From the NCBI RefSeq assembly GCF_001949145.1, contig NW_019091362.1:9849664-9913663 (forward strand): DNA of 64,000 nt, given 5' to 3'. Origin of the DNA: Acanthaster planci (taxonomy: Eukaryota; Echinodermata; Asteroidea; Valvatida; Acanthasteridae). Position 1 is the stretch's first letter; every line of letters starts with the position of its first letter. The notes beneath the pieces are model-generated. The model made no database searches and was not told where the DNA came from. It was given only the letters and a program-made list of their open reading frames with translations. The translations under genes and the position numbers were made by a program. Positions 1-11,450 of the stretch are shown here, one piece after another.

Positions 1-956
1 GTGCACCCGTGCTGTTAGTTGACATCTTTCCCACTGGCCTGTCTCTCCTTTGAAGGGGTACATGTACTGTAGTTCTGAGCAGAATTGATTGCCAAAGTTG
101 CACATCCATGTACCGGTATGTGGGCACTTAAGGGACCTCTTTTCATAGTTGAAACAATCCCCACCAAACTGTCCATTCTTTACCTTGTCATTTCTTATGG
201 AGACTGTATTCCTACATGTACATGACCTCGTAGTGGATTGGATGACTCTTGCTGAACAGAGACAACTAGTAGCACATTTCAGACATTGACTACAGACCTG
301 TATCGTGGGGCAGTCATCTTGCTTTTCTGCTATTCGAAGCAATGTAACCAAACTGGGGCTGGAAAGAAAAAGAGTCTGTTTCCTTTTATCCATACGCGAA
401 GTTGTATCACTATTGTCGATGGGTCTACAGGAACAAGACAAATATGGCAGCATCATGATAAGGTCTATACTCTGAGGATGATGCTGTACTTCTCCAATTC
501 ATGTCCAAACATTTATTAACCCATTCAATTCACTACGTACATGTACATGTATCATTTCATAGCATTCAAAAAGTGAAAGGAGTGATAGGGGTGGGAAACG
601 TGAAAGAATGAAACGGTAGAAAAACTACTTTCTTCCTCAGAGGTACACTGAAACAATGAATACAGCAACTTTAAAAAACCTGAATTTGTGCACATAAACT
701 AAAGATTGTAAACCAAAGATCTAACTCATCTCTGTGCCTGAGTGGCAGCATCAAGCACACAGCTTCACGAGGCCTTGACTGCTACTTCACCACTTTCACT
801 GAGATTGCCTTGTCCCGACATGTGAAACATGTGAACATGAACCTGTACCTGTGTCACATGTAGACATGTGTGGGTGTACAGTTTTTTTTTTTTTATCCCA
901 AAAGGAGCTTTCTATTCACCTCTTCCCTCCCCCTTCCACGTTTTTGCTCACTCTAG
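1..956. other. Non-coding stretch, probably an intron of the PLEKHA8-like gene
   Basis: I see no convincing coding exon here. The stretch ends in a long pyrimidine-rich tract and a CTCTAG acceptor (951-956), so it is most simply the intron before the first visible exon of the glycolipid-transfer gene. It contains a double ACATGTACATGT word near 540 and a T run near 882. The upstream exons, expected to encode a PH domain, are not in this stretch. Confidence 0.5.
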
Positions 957-3900
957 CATGGGAAGCCTCCGGCAGACGGAGATACATGTAAAGGCCGACA
1001 GGCTAACAGTGGAACAAGATCATGAGGGAAAGCTGCAGAACAACTCATCAGCATCAAGTCATAGTGTGATGCACACGGACATTGTTGGAAATGACAAAGA
1101 AGATGGTATACAGGGTACCGGGCCAGAGAATGCCAACATCAGGCCCATCTCTGTTGATAAAAGCAATGACAACAACAGCAGCAGCAGAGGCAGTGAGAAA
1201 GACAGAGAAGTTCATACGCTGTTCTCCACTTTGCACCCATCGTATGTATATCAACAGATGGCTCGCATGAAATAATCATGTGTATTTGTAATTATTAAAA
1301 GGAAATTCATAATAAACTTATCCATCTGTACTGATTCTCAAGGTGCTATGCACTTGTTATCCCTACTCGCCAGGCCCATAAACCATCTCAGCTCCCAGGG
1401 GAATCTACTGCTCAATTTCTGCCATTTCGGGTGCAAATAGCTAATCAGGCACAACAGCCATCTTTGCCTTTACAGATGTCAATTTGTACACCAGGGTAGG
1501 CAAGGGGGTAGGGTTAATGGACTTGGTTAAGGTCACATCAAGATTACTCTGTCTGTTTGGCCCATTAAAAAGTCCCTGGGGAGGAGGCCTATAGGGCTTG
1601 TTACTGCCATTTTAGGCATACATGGCAAACCAAATGCGAGTATGCTCAGCCAAAGTGCCTTCTCGAGGACTCCAACATCTGCAGTTACATCGGAACTAAG
1701 GAGTGAACTTTCAAGATTTGTGCTTTGTTTATCAGATATGACGAAATTGAGCTCGGAGAAAACAGCGGAATACCAACCACACAGTTTCTTGAAGTCAGCC
1801 GTGCTCTAAGACCATTACTAGGTAACCCCCAAATTTCCAGTTGTTAGGATTAAGCAGGGTATATGTATTAAAGAACTTGAAGAGAGTTTTCATTCCAACC
1901 CTAACCTTATCACGGACACTCACCGCCATCCTGCCCTGGGCTGGCTTGTAAATGTACTTGATGCAAGTGCAAAACAACTTTCGTGACCATCAGGCAACAT
2001 CAGCAGCAAAATTTGTCAGAATGGAAACATGCTCAACTGTCGTTGATTCTCATCATGAATATTATGCCTGTGCTTCCTCAGTTTCGCAGTGCCTGGACAT
2101 TTGCGATGAACTAGCCATTAACATGGACAGTTAAAGTGTGCTTTTTAAGCGGAGTAGCCTGGTAGTTTCTCTGTTCAACCCACCAACATGGTTTGTTTTT
2201 TGCTTACAGATGCAATAGGATCTTCTGTGAGTCTCGTTGAAGGTGACATGAAAGGAAATGCTGATGTGAGTTTACTGTACCATGAACAGTAATAGGACCA
2301 CACAAAAAGCAATAGCCCTGTTTCAGCTGCTTAAGCTCAAAATTTGCTTAAGCATGAAAAATACCTTGCTTGACAAATCAGGTTACCAGCTAAAATTCCA
2401 TGTGATGTATATTATTTTGGAATGGTATTCACCTGTCTTTTGGTTTGCATGACAATCGCATAGATTTTGAGCTGGTAACCTTTGTTTTGTATTAGCAAGG
2501 TTTTTTGCGCTTAAGCAAATTTTGCAGTTAAGCAGCTCTATGACACTGGCCCCAGTTGTATTAAGGAAAATAAGGGTGGCGTAGTAGATAAAATTTCTTG
2601 TTCTTTAACTTAAACATTTACCCAAAAATATTGGGTCAACAGTTGATTGTCAATTAGTTTTGTTTTTCTTTGAAATAGTTGAGAGTACATGTAGCAGTGT
2701 CAGATTCTTTATATGTTGGAACTGTATATCAGCATTATAGAGGAATTTCAGTCACATGATTTTTTACGGTCAGCATTCAATTTACACAGATGTTCACAGA
2801 ATCGCGCTCGCCCTCAAAGTCTCTCAACATTCTGGCATATTTGAAACTGCCAATAGAAATACACAGATTTGAAAATGCAAGCGCCTCCGCGGACATGGTA
2901 CGCTTCCTGAAGTGCCTTTGCCCGTCATGTTATGTCATGTGAAAAGCTTCAATACACATGTAAATCATCACAGGTTGATGTGTGGTTGAAAACATCTGAA
3001 TTAACACAGCAGATTGTTATGGCTACCTGAACACTCAAGACCATGCCACTTTTTCAGCCTACCAGCTTAAATAAGAAAAGGATATAGGTTCTGCAAGATT
3101 TTCACTGTTTTATTTTGGTTTGGCCTCATACGGCATCTCAAAATCTGCAAGAATTCCGGATATTTTTTGGCAATCTCAGCATTATTCATGTCATTTAGTT
3201 GACATGTAATTTCTTTGCTCACTTTTCATCCTTTAGAAACTTCAGCGGGTGTATAATGAGAACCCATCCCAGTGCCAAACTATTCAAGACATGTTGACCT
3301 TTGACATCAGGATGGGCCGAGCTAAGGACAATGAGAGATCCGTGATTTCCCTGATGTGGTTTAAAAGGTCAGTGGGAGTGGAGCGATTCAAGTAAAAATT
3401 GACTTACCGTGTTTGACGAATTTTTCAATTATTGCCATTTCCATGAGTGGAACAGACTCAGCTCAGTCATTTACATTGACTTAAACCAGCATTCCCATTT
3501 GTGAACACCTGACATTCCCATATGGGGACACAGGACATTCCCATATGGGGACACAGGACATTCCTATATGGGATATGGGGACACAGGACATTCCCATATG
3601 GGGACACAGGACATTCCTATATGGGAACACCTGGCATTCCCATATGGAGACACCTGGGGGGTTTGGGTCAACATAGGAATCATTTTTTTTTAGTATTCAG
3701 TAAAAGTCTTCATTATTGTGTGTTTTGATATTTACCGTAGATTTTTCAACACTTCATGAACTGTTCTTTTGATCTTGCACTCACGGCCACCCATAGTTGA
3801 ACTGCGCTTGTGATGCAGGAAAAAGAAAGATCTATTCGGGATATTCTGCTACCAGAGAAGGTGGCTATAATCGGAGATAGAGAAGCATATGCTTCTCATC

Positions 3901-6429
3901 TGAACAGGTTGTTCTCTGGTCAGAATGGTCTTTTGCATTAACTTTCTCCTCATCAGCAGACCATCTCCATGGTGTAATATTACGGCACACCTGTGTACTT
4001 TTTATGCCATCAAGGAATGCTACAAAAGGACCAAACATTCTTTTCAGAAAGTGGCATTTTAAACACATCTTGGATTTTACTTCTATAAGTCTCATTGCAA
4101 CTGACAAGATTTGCCCCTTTTTTCTTACTGCAGAGCTTACGAATTTATCGCAAGATTCATGAACTACGTAGTAGATGGGACAGAGCCAACCAAAGCAGCC
4201 CGTAAGCATAGGCAAACTGTTTTTCAAAAGCCCTACAAGAAGCGTACATGTTTTGTGAAAAATATCTGTTGAACTTGCAGGACCAATCATTGTGTGCTTA
4301 AGTGGTCCTATTTCTGTCCTCTTTTAAACAGCTGTGTCGGAAATTTCAAGTGAAATTAATAATTTAGTAATTTTCATTTCTCCCTTTTCTGCTTTTTGGA
4401 GGCAAAGGGCTCATGCAGTTTAAATCTTCCCCCTTCTTCCTTTCCTTCACTGCTCACAATGTGGAGATTGCTTGGGAAGAACTGTGCAATAAGCCATTTG
4501 CAAGTTAAATTTGAATAAAGTCTGGTGCACTGAGTTATATGACTGCACATAAACATAACAATTTGAATTCCTCAGACTAAAGACACTGTTGCTATACCTC
4601 GTGATTCGGGGCAAGCTTTCGCTTATCGACCACCGTCTCTGGAATGGACTGGTCCCTTTGTGCCCTTCTTATCCGTTGAGAACACTGTATTGTTGCAAGG
4701 CGTCTCTTATGTCACTAAGCAAAAGCTTGCCCCGAATCATGAGGTATAGCAACAGTGGTTTTAGTAAGGAGAATTCAAATTGTTATGTTCACTGGAATTT
4801 AAAGAACTCAGTGTACCAGATTTGGGTCAAAGTTAACTCGCAAAAGGCTTATTGTCCAAATGTTCCATACCGATACTGTACTTCCCCAATGTGTACACAT
4901 GAAAGGACAGGATTTTTTAGTCCACAAGGACATCAGCCATGCAGTGTTTGGTCTTCCAACGTATGTTTTTCTTGTCCATAGATACTGCATATGAAGAGGT
5001 GCTCAGCCGATACCACAACTTCTTCATTAGCTACTCTTTTAGGGTAAGGTGGAGGTTTGTAATGAGCTCAGGGATCCGTTTAATCCTTCATCCCCTTGGT
5101 TTTTGGTTTTAATTATATTGGAGGATTAATTATAGAAGAGATAAACATAATCACCGCGGTGGACGACAAATACAGAATATTATTAGGATTAATGATGTTC
5201 ATTCACGTAGCATGGAGCAGAAAGCCTTTGCTGCATAACCATTCTTTAAACAGTAACATTTTGCCTGCCAGAAGACACGATAAAGTTTGCATTGCTTGTG
5301 GTGGATAGGATTTTGCTGAGATAGAAAATGATACCTTGCTTATGTGCATTTTCTGCAGTGGACCTTCCTGAAATGTCTGCTAGGTATTTAGTACATGTAC
5401 TTCAGTTTCAATTTGTCTGGGCACATTTTGATAGTAGTGGTTTTTGTATGGACTGACAAAGATAAAAGAGCATTCACCCATGGCTGGCAACAGCTACACG
5501 CATTTCCTCAAAGTGCAGGGGTGGATCCAGGGGGGACGTATGCCCCCCCTTTTTACCTAAAATGAATGAAAAAGAGGGAGAGAGAAAAGAAAGGAGCGCC
5601 TAGAGTCCAAAATGGCCCAGGCCCACCCACACACCGTAGGGGCTTCACGCTCCTCGCTTGCAGGCATTTTACCATTGCTGTTTTAGTTCACCCCCCTCCC
5701 CTTTTTGGAAAATCCTGGATCACGCCCTCCCTCCTTTTGGAAAATCCAGCCCCAGAAATGTGCATCCAAACTCTGAGTGTTCTGTTATATTCTGTGTCGG
5801 AATTATTTGGCTTCAGTTTGAAATGCTTGACTCTATTGGGAGTGCCTGTAGCCCAAACCACATAGACTAACACATCATTCCAAGCCATAGTGAAGTGAGT
5901 TGGACACAACAGTAGTTGGCCAGCTGCTGGTTGGCAACAACTATAACTGTGACAAAGCAAAAGAAGGGTCTAACCACTCGATCGTTTTACTGACTTTTGG
6001 ACCCCTAACTGCTCTGTGGTGTCTTGAAAGTGGGTGACCCTTAACGGGGTCATTTATGCTTGGGTACTGGGTTTAAAGAGTTCATGCCATCTTCGTATAG
6101 CTTTGATGACTCAGTCCCCGTCTCACATTTTCAACTCCAGTGCGAGGTTTTGCTATATGAATGACAGGGCACAAATGACGTGTGATTGATGATAATCTGT
6201 TTGGCCCGTCTTTCATAACTGTCTTGAATCGTTTTGTTTGCAGCTTGCCATGAACCTGCTGCCGTCTCGAGAACAACTCTTCAAGAAATTTGTCGTGGAC
6301 AATGCTGACCTCAACCGGCCCGGCTGGGAGGCAAGGGTCACGGCCGACATGAAGCAGTACTTCGCGGGCATGGAACGCATCCTGGCGATCCTGCGAGAGT
6401 TTTACACCGAGCACAACCTGGAAAACTGA
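957..6429 (+). CDS. PLEKHA8: PLEKHA8/FAPP2-like glycolipid transfer protein, 3' seven coding exons (5' incomplete)
   Basis: Coding exons by splice-site and phase reading: 957-1241, 1736-1821, 2210-2265, 3237-3367, 4134-4201, 4982-5043, 6244-6429 (TGA). All phases agree. The first exon is Ser/Asn-rich and ends in HTLFSTLHPS. The next, YDEIELGENSGIPTTQFLE, matches the FAPP2 linker leading into its C-terminal glycolipid-transfer domain. The sphingolipid-headgroup residues known from GLTP are all present: D, N and K in GDMKGNADK, the Trp in SLMWFKR, and the His in SRYHNFF. The C-terminus (FAGMERILAILREFYTEHN) also resembles FAPP2. The family moves glucosylceramide between Golgi and other membranes. 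In FAPP2 an N-terminal PH domain binds PI4P, but here that part is outside the window, so a shorter GLTP relative cannot be excluded. Confidence 0.85.
2311..2555. mobile_element. Palindromic MITE-like element in an intron
   Basis: Imperfect inverted repeat in the intron between the 2210 and 3237 exons. The left arm (about 2325-2395) begins AGCTGCTTAAGCTCAAAATT. The right arm (about 2465-2537) is its approximate reverse complement and ends GCAGTTAAGCAGCT. No open frame lies between the arms, so it looks like a non-autonomous element or foldback repeat. Confidence 0.6.
3511..3655. repeat. Minisatellite, 23-bp unit containing CCCATATGGG
   Basis: About six to seven head-to-tail copies of GACATTCCCATATGGGGACA plus CAG, some with internal changes or short deletions, in the intron after the 3237-3367 exon. 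Each unit carries the 10-bp palindrome CCCATATGGG or a variant of it. The open frame across the array is a by-product of the repetition. Confidence 0.85.
4440..4905. mobile_element. Long foldback (inverted-repeat) element in an intron
   Basis: Two arms of roughly 150-200 bp face each other around a short centre near 4640-4700. Matching pieces include CTGTTGCTATACCTCGTGAT on the left against its reverse complement near 4735-4755, and CATAACAATTTGAATTC on the left (4552-4568) against GAATTCAAATTGTTATG on the right (4771-4787). The arms extend outward to the AATAAGCC/GGCTTATT pair. It lies in the intron between the 4134-4201 and 4982-5043 exons and has no coding content. Confidence 0.7.
5517..5735. 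repeat. Short dispersed repeat bounded by GGATCCAGG / CCTGGATC
   Basis: The segment starts GGGGTGGATCCAGGGGGG and closes with CCTGGATCACGCCC, an imperfect terminal inversion, with C-rich tracts inside. Related edges recur at 20330-20347, 26137-26185 and 53930-53962, so this is probably a copy of a dispersed non-coding element. It lies in the last intron of the PLEKHA8-like gene. Confidence 0.4.
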
Positions 6430-6608
6430 CACTTTGTTGGGGTTCGTACAACTGTATGTGCCAAACTGCTGCTCCTTAAGGGTGGGCACGTAGGCGCCCT
6501 TGCCCCATTCTTTGCCGTAATTGTTTTATTAAATGTATACTGTGGGTACAGAACTGAGTGGATTAAAATATTCTAAGCAGGTTTCAGTCTTTAATCAGGC
6601 CTCCCATA

Positions 6609-6614
6609 AATAAA
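6609..6614 (+). terminator. Candidate poly(A) signal AATAAA of the PLEKHA8-like gene
   Basis: AATAAA lies about 180 bp after the TGA at 6427-6429. ATTAAA-like words occur nearby as alternatives. Position is the only support. Confidence 0.45.
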
Positions 6615-9600
6615 CGAAGCTGTTTTGCTTGCAACAGAGATTGTTTTATTTTGTGGCTGCAATACCCAAATTATCGTTGTACTCTTTGGAACGAAAACAG
6701 TACTTTGCTTTGATGGGTATATATATATGTATGTATTTCCCAAACTTTTCGGTTTGCACTCGAAATTCAGAGTTGCCAGTGTTTGTAAAAGATTTTATTA
6801 AATAGAAGTTTTAGTGAACTAACAAGTTGTGGAAGGAGTATATTTTAGGAAGTAATAAAAGGGTGATCCGCCTTAAGCAGGAGTACTCCCTTTTCCCAAA
6901 TGCTGGGATTGCCAATTCAACCACTTTGTGCTGGAGGACGTTTCAACACACCCTGGCTAACTGTATACAGAGGTAAGGCTGACGGGGCAAAATGTCAAGA
7001 CTAACTTAAACATGCTAATCCCTCGTGTGTGCTGTACATGCTAAGTCTGTGGAGGTGGGCCCTGTGTTGATTGTGGATCTTGTAGCAAATATCGCTCTAT
7101 GGGCACATCCTAGAGTGTTGACAAATACAGGCTTTTGAGGTATGAAATAGTGTTCCGACAGCCATTACAGTCTTTGTTGCATTTTGCCTCCACTCGAAAG
7201 TCGAAATTTTTGGCCACTGTCCTCGAGTGGATGAAGGCTTCGTTGCAGGTAGAAAAGACAGACCTTGGTGTTGTTTTGATGCTTCATTCTTGCATCTCGT
7301 CTTTGACCTCAGCATACCTTGATGGCTGAAGAAAGCAGCTCTGCTCTGTTTGGAATGTTGACATTTTTTATTTAGAGAACTTTACAAGAAGTTTTTAAGT
7401 TTGTAATTAATTTCTAAGCTGTTACACCAACTCAATGAAAATGCATTGATTTGGGCTGCCAACAGTTTTGTAGCCTAGAGAACTTAAAAAAACGTGTGAC
7501 TGGTAAAAGATGGCATGTGTGCTTATGTTTTTAGGATTTTCTTCTGTATTTTTGTACACACTTACATTGTCATGGAGAGGAATACATGTATGTCCTTTGG
7601 TCCGTATCTGTGGATATTATTCTTAATCGTTTTTAATGAAATGAAAACTATCTGGAATTATTTAACTCAAAACTGTTGTTTCTATTCTGAAATTCTACAT
7701 TGATCATCAGGTAATTGTGGCTTAAATCAACTGAAATCTTGAAGGTACTTTAAATTCAAAAAAAAAAGTTAAAAAATGATTCCTTTATGTGGTTTATCTC
7801 TCTGGGGTTGAAGAGAAGGTTAACAAGTTTTACCTTTTCTAATTTTGTTTCTAATTTTGATGATTTATTGTCGGTATTCTATCTCTTAGTACGGCTGGAA
7901 CATGTAAACATTTTTTTCAGATTACTTATTTGAAAGGAAATTCGAAATTTATACTTTATGTAATGTTTTCTATTGTCAATTCTGATACTAAGCAGATCAA
8001 GACATATTATGTATTCATACTTACATTTTAAAAATTGTGTCTTGAAGTAGTTCAGTGTTATATTCTGTTCCATTTTACATATTCTGCATATTGGCCTTCA
8101 GACTATGTATATATACCCATGTACCACTTTAATGTATTCATTATTGACCTCATTTATATTCATGGCTAGTTTCAGTACTGCTGCTATCATTGTCATGAGT
8201 ATAGGAGTGGATTAAAATCAGAATTACGCAATCTTCAAGGAAAGTTGAAATCCTCATCGCTTGATTGGTAGATTCATTGCAAAAGCAGTTTTATATCTTT
8301 TGTTTGGCATATTTCCAATTCTATTGTACACCTTGCTTTTTTTTTCAGCAGTAGGGCCTACACTCCTGCTGTCATTCCAGAAAAGACTTTGGGCATGCTC
8401 AAAGTAATAATCCATGTCGTGACTCGTGTATGCTATCAATGTCACCTCACTCTATGCCACTTAGCCTTTGGTCTTGTAGCGCACAGGACGTTTTCACCGT
8501 TGTACTGCATTCAACGATAATCAACTCATAATTTGGAAGTTACTGGTGTACAAATATAACAGGGTTTGAGGCTGGTCGATGTTAGTGCCCCTCAGGAACT
8601 AGTTTGTAAGCTCCCAATGCCTCAAGGAGCTAACATCGACTGTCCAACCGAAATAAACCATGTTATATTTGTTTTATTATTCCTCATGCATATTTTCTAT
8701 AAGAACCTCTGAAAATGAAATCATCAATTTGTTTCCACGAACCTAAGGTCGAAAAACAAACACTTCATCAGTTCGGTATCGCTCAGCTGAGGAAAACGCT
8801 GAATGTCTTTTATGTGTGCCACCATCTTTTCGTATGAGCTGCATACCGTTACTAGGCTGGCTGGCTGGCACCACCACAAGTGCACACTACACCTGGGCGA
8901 CAGTGCCTGGATTTTCTGCTACTGCGCATGCCTTTTGAACTGTCGCCCGGGTAAGCCGGGCAGCAGTTAATAATGCATGCGTACTTACTCCTTGCGTAAA
9001 CAATCACATGTGCATTTGGCAAACAGCAAAAATAGCGGCTGGTGCATGACCATGAATGCACCAATTGATCAGAATTAGTCAAACTCTAGTCCTTGGTCAA
9101 ATTTGCCCCACGTGCGGCATTTCAACGGTCAGAAGTCGCCTCTTTGTTCAAACTGATATTCTGCATCTGAGTGTGAGCAGAATATTAGAATGCTGATGGG
9201 AGTGATCCCGCATTGAGATGTTTGACAGAAAGCCAGTTTGTTTCAGAGCCAGATCTGAATCGTGATCAGTGATCCCAAAGCTGGTTTGTGCTATCCATTA
9301 CACGGCTTTTGGTGTCAGTGAACCAATGTTGGATCACTGATCTACGTGAGACAAACAGGCCCACAGAGATGGTCTGAGCACATTTTCTTTGCATAGTTCC
9401 AATAAATCTTGTTACAGGAAGGTCAGATCACATACTTTTTGTACTCTCATGACAGCAGGGTGATCAAGTTAATTTAATCAGTCAAAATTTGCAAATGGAT
9501 GAATTGGAAGAACTTGGAGAAAAGGTCTTCCTCTCAAATTACAGTTTTGTATTCATTTTGATAGTCTAGTCACATTGCATGATTCCCAGTTTCTGTTTCT

Positions 9601-11362
9601 TTTTTACATGAATTTGTCGAGCTTGGTCCATCCGCCCCGACTTGAAGTGCACCCCCAAGCGGCAAAAGAAAGACAGGTGGTTGTAAGTTTTCCAAGTGGG
9701 TTCTTGCACGCTTTCTGCGTGTACGCAACGACCATACATTACAGAATAAATTTGTTACGCGTAGTCAGCGTGATCTGCGTCAAACGGGCCATTGATCTCC
9801 ATTATAAACGCGCGCCCATGTGGCGAGTACCAAAAAAAACGCCCTCTTTTGTTCCGCAAGGAGCGGATACCAAAGACGCTCACAAACCAGCCCTGCCCTG
9901 AAACAATTAGACTGCTGAATTACTTTTCAGAATCAATTACCATTAAAAAGTTTATTCTCACACACATACCTATTACAATAGTAATAAAAAACAGCCCTGT
10001 ATCAGTTTTGTCTCCTGGCAAAACAAGTTGCTACTTCAGAGAATTTCAATTGTAATCTTGAATTTCTTTTGGATAGCAACACATTTGTCATATACATTTT
10101 CTTTATCAACGTATGAAAACAGTTCAAAGTCTATTTTTTGGTTGCAACATATACATATTTTGTCCCACATGCATAAAATATACACATCTTTCATATTATA
10201 AAATCTTACTAATGACAACTGCTGTAAATATCTTTAAAAACATTTGGCAGGATAGATGACAGCGCTATGAATACAATGGATGTGTGGTAGAGGGTGAATT
10301 TCATGAATATGAATGACTATAGAGTACCGAAGTGTGACATCACTTTGAACCAGAAAGTGCAGTGCAAAAAAATGGAGTACGTGCACGTGTTGGTTCACGC
10401 GCTGGTTCTCACGCTAATGCCTTTTACACACTAATTGTGCGTGTGACGTATTCACTTTGGTACTCTATTGCATTCGATATCACGGACATTTGTCTGTATC
10501 TCTTAGGTGTTTAAATTTTGAATTAGGATCTGACAGTGCATGTAAAAACTAGTGAAAAACATCATTAAATTTTATGAAAATAAACACTGAGTAAAAACGG
10601 TTTAAAGTGGCCTTGTTTTGTGGGACATGATTTCAAAATCTTGCTCTTTCTACTATGTTGGCCTGCTCATTTTCTGCATTTTGTAAGCTAGTTCACTAAT
10701 TTTGCACAAGAGTACCGTGTTTGCTTGGAGGTGTCCTTTGTGAAATTTTGCTGCAGAAGCATAAGCACAGTGTCTATTTCAGGCAAATTGCAAGCTGCTG
10801 ATATTGTTTTTACAGCTTAACATATGAAATGTTTTACTCTAAAATAGGAGCAATTGAAAATGCAATAACTGTTCCACCTTTGGTTTGAGTTTTTCATTGA
10901 TGAGCCTAGATATAGATCATGTGAGTCACAGGGATCTCAAGCTGGTTTCAGCTGAACAAGCAAGGGCACTCTTTCACAAAGCAGTGAGCAGCCCACACCC
11001 AGGACATGTGCACTTGCTTGCTTGTGCATAGCGTCAAGTAGGCAAATGATCTAAGCATGCCCACTGGGTACCGAGTGTATGTAATGGCAACAACAGTTCT
11101 CAAGCGCAGGCCTGACCATTTTTCAGTGTCGAGCATTATTTGGCTCGGAGGCCTTTATACTCATTCAACCACTGTTGTTTACAACTTGTGCTGGTTGAAC
11201 AACACACCTGTTGGCAAGAGTAATATTAACTCAGGGTCACTGAATTAGTCTGTAGGCAACACAGAAAAACCATTCGCTAAAAGTCAGCTGAGCTTGTACC
11301 TCTAAAAGCGCTTGATGATTTGAACTTGAGGACTGAGTAGCTCTACCTCCCGAACTATGAAA
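6615..11362. other. Intergenic region, no recognised gene
   Basis: AT-rich DNA between the end of the PLEKHA8-like gene and the 3' end of the ZC2HC1 gene, which converge. The open frames here are short, lack plausible splice sites and show no family resemblance. The only structure I can support is the palindromic element at 8550-8671. Confidence 0.6.
8550..8671. mobile_element. Palindromic MITE-like element
   Basis: The left arm starts CAAATATAACAGGGTTTGAG and continues to GTCGATGTTAG. The right arm runs CTAACATCGAC to CATGTTATATTTG, its approximate reverse complement, around a centre near 8606-8628. No coding content. Confidence 0.55.
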
Positions 11363-11368
11363 TTTATT
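11363..11368 (-). terminator. Candidate poly(A) signal of the ZC2HC1 gene
   Basis: TTTATT on the plus strand (AATAAA on the minus strand) lies about 85 bp downstream of the minus-strand stop codon at 11451-11453. Confidence 0.5.
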
Positions 11369-11450
11369 TAACAGGCAAAATCAACGGCTTTCAACCCTGT
11401 GGAAAAGTAGTGGCACAAGGGCAGTGTTATAGCTCCCCACTGGCAGCAGA

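Noticed and set aside
3522-3728. 68-codon frame of repeated Gly-His-Arg-Thr
   Set aside because: Produced by the 23-bp minisatellite; it is not a gene.
9575-9901. 108-codon plus-strand frame
   Set aside because: Mixed composition, no recognisable family, and no matching splice partner.
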